Positions 32,313-36,232 of a stretch of 36,232 nucleotides of DNA are shown piece by piece (position 1 is the first letter of the stretch; each line of letters starts with the position of its first letter). The DNA is from an uncultured Clostridia bacterium. Its GTDB lineage: Bacteria; Bacillota; Clostridia; Oscillospirales; Ruminococcaceae. Under the pieces are notes generated by a model. The model did not search any database, was not told the origin of the DNA, and saw nothing but the letters and a program-made list of their open reading frames with translations. The translations under genes were made by a program, and so were the position numbers. The stretch covers positions 1 to 36,232 of the forward strand of contig CANQWD010000027.1 in NCBI GenBank assembly GCA_947627465.1, read 5' to 3'.

Positions 32313-34784
32313 ATGGCGTATTTTTTTGATTTTGAACAGGACTACACGGGGCTGGATTCTAAAAAAACAGATAAAATGCTCTCGATGTACGGTCTGAATA
32401 CATATACGAAAGCTCCGGAAACTATCTTCAGTTCGTCTTACGCGGACGTTCTGTTGTCGCCGTCCGTGATTTTGATGTTCGTTGCGGGTGTTTTGAGCTT
32501 TTTCGCTATCGGTACGGGCGCGGCGATAGTTACGCTGCTTATCGATCTTATATATATTTTCGCCGAGGCATATTTCCGAAAAAAGTCCGACGAACAGCTT
32601 GATGAGATCGAAGCGTCTACGGCTATGAAATTCCGCGTTATCCGCAGCGGAAAGCTGGAGCTTGTTGAAAAGGAATTCATAGTTCCCGAAGATCTGATAG
32701 TCATTCAGGAGGGCGAGCGTGTCCCTGCGGACGCATTTATTCTCGAATCCCGCGATCTGACTGTGGACGAGAGTATTTTCACGGGAAGCAAAGATCCTGC
32801 GCCGAAATATGCGGGCGCTATTTCCAAAAACAGCATTAAGCCGACCTTCGTTTACAGCGGCTCATCTGTTTTAAGCGGAATAGCGATATGCAAAGTAAGC
32901 GCGACGGGTGTTGATACAAAGCTTTATCAGCTTCATGGAGAAATTCCCGAACGTCATCCGTATTACACCAAGCTGGAAAAATATGTTAAATCAAATGTTC
33001 CGATATGCAGTGCGGTGGGAGTTGCACTAATTCTGTTGCTTACAATTATGAAAGCCGCAAACGGCGGAGACGTTGTGCCGTCCGCTATAAGCGCTATCAC
33101 GGTAGGTCTTTGCTTTATCCCGACGGGTATAGCGTTTATAATAAGACTTTATTACACCAAAGGCGCTATGCAGATAATCAAAAACGGCGCGCTGATGAAA
33201 TCATTCGCCGACATAGAAAAACTGAATTCGCTGAGCGTTCTTTGCGTTGAAAAAGAGGGCGCGATATCTAAAAATTCCCTTGAGGTGCGCGGAGTTTACG
33301 CAAAAAGCGAGGAACTCCTTTATAAAGTTGCCGCGCTTGCTTTCGACCGAAATACGGTTGACCCCGCCGAGCGTGCGTTTATGGTAAAGGCGACGTTTTT
33401 TGATGAAAACATTGCGGACGTTTACAGAAACAACGAGCTGCTCGAGAAAATTCCCGACAGAGGAAACTCGATAAGCGGCGCGGTGTGGAACGTTGGCGGC
33501 GAGAAGATATGCTGTGTAAAGGGCACTCCCGAGCAAATTCTTCCGCTTTGCAGAATTAGTAGCGACGCGCTTTATAAGGCCCGTCAAAAATACGAAAGCT
33601 ATTATGCGAACGGGTGCAGCGTTATGGCGATAGCGTGTGTGGACGCCGAAAACAACGGCACGGATTTTACCGCCGGATTTTCCTACACGTTTGTCGGAAT
33701 GATAGCGTTTTCCGCGCCGCTGCGCGATTCGGTGTCCTCGGCGGTAAAAACCTGTCACCGCGCGGGAGTGCGGATCGTAATGCTTACCGAGGATAACCCC
33801 GGCGCGGCGGCTTCAACGGGCGCGATGATAGGTCTTTCCGTGAAGAACGTCGTTACGGGCGAGCAGATAGATGAAGCGCTTAAATTGGGCAGTGATCTTG
33901 ATTTGGACGCGGAGATCTACGCAAAAGCAACTCCCGAACAAAAGGTTTATATTATAAACAGACTTAAAAGCGAGGGCGAGGTCGTCGCAATGACGGGAAC
34001 GCGCACGAGCGACGCGGAAGCGCTTGAAGCCGCCGACGTGGGCATTACGATAGCTCAGCATGCTTCGGGCAGCGTCTACGAAACCGCAGATATCATAATG
34101 AACGACGACAATTTCCTGACCATTGCCGATATGATATCCCGCGCAAGACAAATTCACCGCAACATTAAACGCGCGGTATCCGTACTTTTTTCGGGCTATA
34201 TCGGAATGCTGCTCATAACAGTCATAAACATTTTCCTAGGGGTCGGGCTTATGCTTACTCCCGCGGTTATCGCCGCTCTAACAATGATAATCCTGCCGCT
34301 TGCCGCTTCGGAATATTTCGGCGGCAATGCGGATATTCGGTCGAATATGCCGCCGTCGGGCTTCGTTGCGGAACACCGTATAAACTTCGGCTATGTAGGT
34401 CAGACCGCGTTTTTCGGCGCGGCTGCGGGCGGAGCGGCTGCCGCTTCATACGGCTTTATGTATAATGTAATGCCAATTGGCGTTGCGAGAAGCTGTTCGT
34501 TTATTTCGTTTATGATCTGTACAATGGCGTTTGTCATACTGCGTTTTTCGGACGCCGAACCGCTGAAAACCTTTTGGAACGCTCCGCGGCTGCAAAAGAT
34601 AATTGCTTTGGCTTTGACGGTACTGCCTTTTTTGATGATCTACGTTCCTCCGTTCAACAGGGCGTTCGGGTTCTCGGCGATCGATCCTCTTGCGCTGTTG
34701 ATAAGCATTGCCACGGGCATTTTGATACCCGCGATATATTTCTTTGTAAAGCGTTTCTTTAAAACAAATGCTGATTTCCAATAA
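32313..34784 (+). CDS. Catalytically degenerate P-type ATPase homologue
   Basis: An 823-residue protein with full P-type (P2/cation-pump-like) architecture: N-terminal GLDSKKTDKMLSMYGLNTY, TM1-2, actuator domain, TM3-4, P and N domains, then TM5-10 (first pair about 595-640). Catalytic motifs are altered: the phosphorylated Asp of DKTGT is Glu313 (VEKEGAISKN); TGES is TGSK (157-160); the TM4 PEGL is PTGI (270-273); GDGVND is GTRTSD (562-567) with only the second Asp kept. KGTPE and the HAD core are retained. The frame is intact, so this is a maintained pseudo-pump, not decay. ATG 32313 is preferred over 32283 on promoter and homology grounds. popT follows after 12 nt. Confidence 0.88.
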   Translation: MAYFFDFEQDYTGLDSKKTDKMLSMYGLNTYTKAPETIFSSSYADVLLSPSVILMFVAGVLSFFAIGTGAAIVTLLIDLIYIFAEAYFRKKSDEQLDEIEASTAMKFRVIRSGKLELVEKEFIVPEDLIVIQEGERVPADAFILESRDLTVDESIFTGSKDPAPKYAGAISKNSIKPTFVYSGSSVLSGIAICKVSATGVDTKLYQLHGEIPERHPYYTKLEKYVKSNVPICSAVGVALILLLTIMKAANGGDVVPSAISAITVGLCFIPTGIAFIIRLYYTKGAMQIIKNGALMKSFADIEKLNSLSVLCVEKEGAISKNSLEVRGVYAKSEELLYKVAALAFDRNTVDPAERAFMVKATFFDENIADVYRNNELLEKIPDRGNSISGAVWNVGGEKICCVKGTPEQILPLCRISSDALYKARQKYESYYANGCSVMAIACVDAENNGTDFTAGFSYTFVGMIAFSAPLRDSVSSAVKTCHRAGVRIVMLTEDNPGAAASTGAMIGLSVKNVVTGEQIDEALKLGSDLDLDAEIYAKATPEQKVYIINRLKSEGEVVAMTGTRTSDAEALEAADVGITIAQHASGSVYETADIIMNDDNFLTIADMISRARQIHRNIKRAVSVLFSGYIGMLLITVINIFLGVGLMLTPAVIAALTMIILPLAASEYFGGNADIRSNMPPSGFVAEHRINFGYVGQTAFFGAAAGGAAAASYGFMYNVMPIGVARSCSFISFMICTMAFVILRFSDAEPLKTFWNAPRLQKIIALALTVLPFLMIYVPPFNRAFGFSAIDPLALLISIATGILIPAIYFFVKRFFKTNADFQ

Positions 34785-34796
34785 TTGGGAGGGTAT

Positions 34797-35648
34797 ATGA
34801 AAAAATTTTCGGAGTATCTGAAATATTTTGTCTGTGGAGTCGTGTTTGGAATAGCAAATGTCATTCCGGGAGTAAGCGGCGGCACTATGCTGGTGGTTTT
34901 CGGAGTGTTCGACAGGCTTACCGAAGCGATCTCGGGGATAAAAAAGATAATACACAATTTAGCGTTTCTTGTGACGTTCGCGGTCGGCGCGGGCGCGGGT
35001 ATCTTGCTTTCGGCAAAGGTAATAGGCTCGTTGTTCAAAACCTACGCCGTGCAGACGAATATGTTTTTTATAGGGCTTATTTTGGGCGGAGTTCCTCTTA
35101 TCATAAAACTGGGAACGGCGGAGAAAAAAGTAAAGCCGCTGTGTATAGTGCCTTTTTTAATATCAATGGCGTTGGTGGTGGGGCTTTCCGTGCTCGAAAA
35201 GCTGGACATTCTCTCTATGAATGTGGAAAACGTCACGGGCTTTGACGCGGTTTTTTCGCTGAAAATGATAGCCTGTGCCGCAATCGCCGCAGTTACAATG
35301 ATAATCCCTGGCATTTCGGGTTCGTTTATGATGATGCTTTTGGGAGTTTACGAAACGATAATCGGTGCGCTGAACGATATGAATTTTTATGTTATCATTC
35401 CTTTTGCGGTAGGAGCTGTGATCGGAATAATCTTCGGCGCGAAGCTTATATCTCTGCTTATTGAGAAGAACAAGCTTATGGTGTATTCGGCAATATTGGG
35501 AATGGTTATCGGTTCTGTATACGCGATTTTGCCCGAGGGCTTCGGGTTTAACTTGCAAACCGGTTACGGCTTTGCTTTTATGCTTATCGGTATGCCGCTG
35601 TCCGCTCTTATTGAAAAACTGGGCGGCTCGGAGGGCGACGCAAATTAG
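34797..35648 (+). CDS. popT: DUF368 undecaprenyl-phosphate translocase, PopT family
   Basis: A 284-residue polytopic membrane protein (about eight helices) with the DUF368 signature near the N-terminus, VVFGIANVIPGVSGGTMLVVFG, and its internal-repeat counterpart MIIPGISGSFMMMLLGVYE near residue 170. DUF368 proteins (PopT) were recently shown to return undecaprenyl phosphate, the wall-lipid carrier, to the inner leaflet. The frame begins at a TTG at 34785, but ATG 34797 with GGGAGGG at 5-nt spacing is chosen. It is cotranscribed with the degenerate P-type ATPase, 12 nt upstream, and is followed by a terminator. Confidence 0.9.
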   Translation: MKKFSEYLKYFVCGVVFGIANVIPGVSGGTMLVVFGVFDRLTEAISGIKKIIHNLAFLVTFAVGAGAGILLSAKVIGSLFKTYAVQTNMFFIGLILGGVPLIIKLGTAEKKVKPLCIVPFLISMALVVGLSVLEKLDILSMNVENVTGFDAVFSLKMIACAAIAAVTMIIPGISGSFMMMLLGVYETIIGALNDMNFYVIIPFAVGAVIGIIFGAKLISLLIEKNKLMVYSAILGMVIGSVYAILPEGFGFNLQTGYGFAFMLIGMPLSALIEKLGGSEGDAN

Positions 35649-35675
35649 TGATCAACGTATAGACTAACATTAAAA

Positions 35676-35702
35676 GGCGCGATCGGTTTCGCGCCGTTTT
35701 GT
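35676..35702 (+). terminator. Rho-independent terminator after popT
   Basis: GGCGCGA (35676-35682) / TCGCGCC (35689-35695), 6-nt loop, followed by GTTTTGTT. Good intrinsic terminator 28 nt after the stop. Confidence 0.8.
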
Positions 35703-35836
35703 TAGGAAAATATACAAAACAAGATATTTAAATACATTGTGTTTCCACGTCGCATGTGAGGAAAATTAGATAAAGCCTTTTTATCCGATTTTGAACAATT
35801 CGTTTTGCATAAAATCTAACGCAAAATCCGTCCACA
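35703..35836. other. Intergenic spacer before the repeat array
   Basis: No gene or promoter can be supported. AT-rich DNA with two small inverted repeats: GATAAA-gcct-TTTATC-type near 35769-35785 and TTTTGC / GCAAAA near 35803-35826. These may belong to the edge of the repeat array. Confidence 0.4.
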
Positions 35837-35998
35837 AGCCGCTTTTGAAAAGAAGATCAACCTCACGTCGTTTTTGCGGTATTTCGCGCAAAGCGCGAAA
35901 TCGCGGACGGCAGTCCGCGAGCAAAAATGATGCAAGCAATAAGTGCTCGTCAAGCCGCGAAGCGGCGCAGACGAGCGCTATTGCGTTGTACAAATAAG
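35837..35998. repeat. Structured direct repeat, copy 1 (162 bp)
   Basis: Direct repeat of the unit at 36071-36232 (period 234 bp, no indels, seven differences, all transitions). It consists of consecutive perfect inverted repeats: TTTCGCGC/GCGCGAAA (35882-35900, loop AAA); TCGCGGAC/GTCCGCGA (35901-35920, loop GGCA); and a nested stem at 35936-35984 with three helices, GCAATA/TATTGC, GCTCGTC/GACGAGC and GCCGC/GCGGC around loop GAA. Only short spacers remain unpaired. It has no coding features of its own. Either a structured RNA, a transcribed BIME-like element, or a miniature mobile element. Confidence 0.9.
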
Positions 35999-36034
35999 CC
36001 CCCGCGCAAAAAGCGCAAGGGCTTATTTGTACAA
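35986..36034. repeat. Long hairpin at the junction of the repeat units
   Basis: A perfect 16-bp arm pair TTGTACAAATAAGCCC (35986-36001) and its complement (36019-36034), enclosing a second stem GCGC/GCGC around AAAAA. The left arm overlaps the 3' end of repeat copy 1, and copy 2 ends with the same arm at the window edge, so the hairpin probably recurs beyond 36232. Confidence 0.85.
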
Positions 36035-36070
36035 TTGTGATATCGTTACCCAAAAGATTTTTTGTAAAAC

Positions 36071-36232
36071 AGTCGCTTTTGAAAAGAAAATCAACCCCGC
36101 GTTATTTTTGCGGTATTTCGCGCAAAGCGCGAAATCGCGGACGGCAGTCCGCGAACAAAAATGATGCAAGCAATAAGTGCTCGTCAAGCCGCGAAGCGGC
36201 GCAGACGAGCGCTATTGCGTTGTACAAATAAG
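36071..36232. repeat. Structured direct repeat, copy 2 (162 bp, reaches window end)
   Basis: Second copy of the 162-bp unit. Compared with copy 1 it differs at seven sites (36073, 36089, 36097, 36099, 36103, 36104, 36155), all transitions, and none falls within the three main hairpins. The unit is still matching at the last base of the window, so the array likely continues. The 36-nt stretch between the hairpin and this copy is not repeated at the left side of copy 1. Confidence 0.88.

Noticed and set aside
32313-34784. Pseudogene status for the degenerate P-type ATPase
   Set aside because: No frameshift or stop in 823 codons, good promoter and downstream coupling; substitutions are concentrated in catalytic motifs.
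35791-36231. Open frames of 60-73 codons across the terminal repeats
   Set aside because: They arise in several frames from the same hairpin-rich repeat, lack ribosome binding sites and give low-complexity products.
35837-36232. CRISPR array
   Set aside because: Only two long units (162 bp), a 72-bp spacer with its own hairpin, and no cas genes.

Overview
The window looks like a chromosomal segment of a low-to-mid GC Firmicute, most likely an anaerobic Clostridia (Oscillospiraceae/Ruminococcaceae-like). The reasons are the gene orders rplS-lepB-rbgA-rnhB-yraN, tig-clpP-clpX and cdaA-cdaR-COG2509, strong AGGAGG-type ribosome binding sites, TTGACA/TATAAT promoters, several TTG starts, and no respiratory or outer-membrane genes. 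The lineage is inference; no rRNA or tRNA gene was found to anchor it.

Left part (1-9440, minus strand): an arginine biosynthesis operon read leftwards from a consensus promoter at 9478-9505: argG, three tandem DUF3592 membrane proteins, argH, argC (short type-2 form), a MmcQ/YjbR-like gene, argJ, two unknown small genes, argB and argD (C-terminus cut by the window edge). Gene overlaps and short gaps suggest one transcript or a few.

Middle left (9575-13710, plus strand): a divergent unit with its own consensus promoter. It holds an XRE regulator, an ImmA/IrrE-type metalloprotease, two tandem M42 aminopeptidases, a GNAT protein and an unknown acidic protein, and ends at a strong hairpin shared with the convergent GGDEF/EAL gene.

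Middle (13713-20710, minus strand): an EAL phosphodiesterase-like membrane protein with a degenerate GGDEF, then the c-di-AMP module cdaA-cdaR followed by a COG2509 flavoprotein, with degV and trmL upstream.

Middle right (20729-30850, plus strand): an orphan DUF4445/ASKHA (RACo-like) ATPase-fold protein, then a long housekeeping series led by a structured RNA leader: rplS, lepB, rbgA, rnhB, yraN, thrC, a metallophosphoesterase, tig, clpP, clpX.

Right end (30851-36232): an unknown gene with a possible AUU start; an alkyltransferase-like protein whose PCHR motif reads PCFR; a full-length P-type ATPase homologue that has lost the phosphorylated Asp and other catalytic residues; a DUF368/PopT undecaprenyl-phosphate translocase directly behind it; and two 162-bp direct repeats made almost entirely of nested perfect hairpins, running off the window. 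The pseudo-ATPase/PopT pair and the structured repeat array are the most promising for something undescribed.
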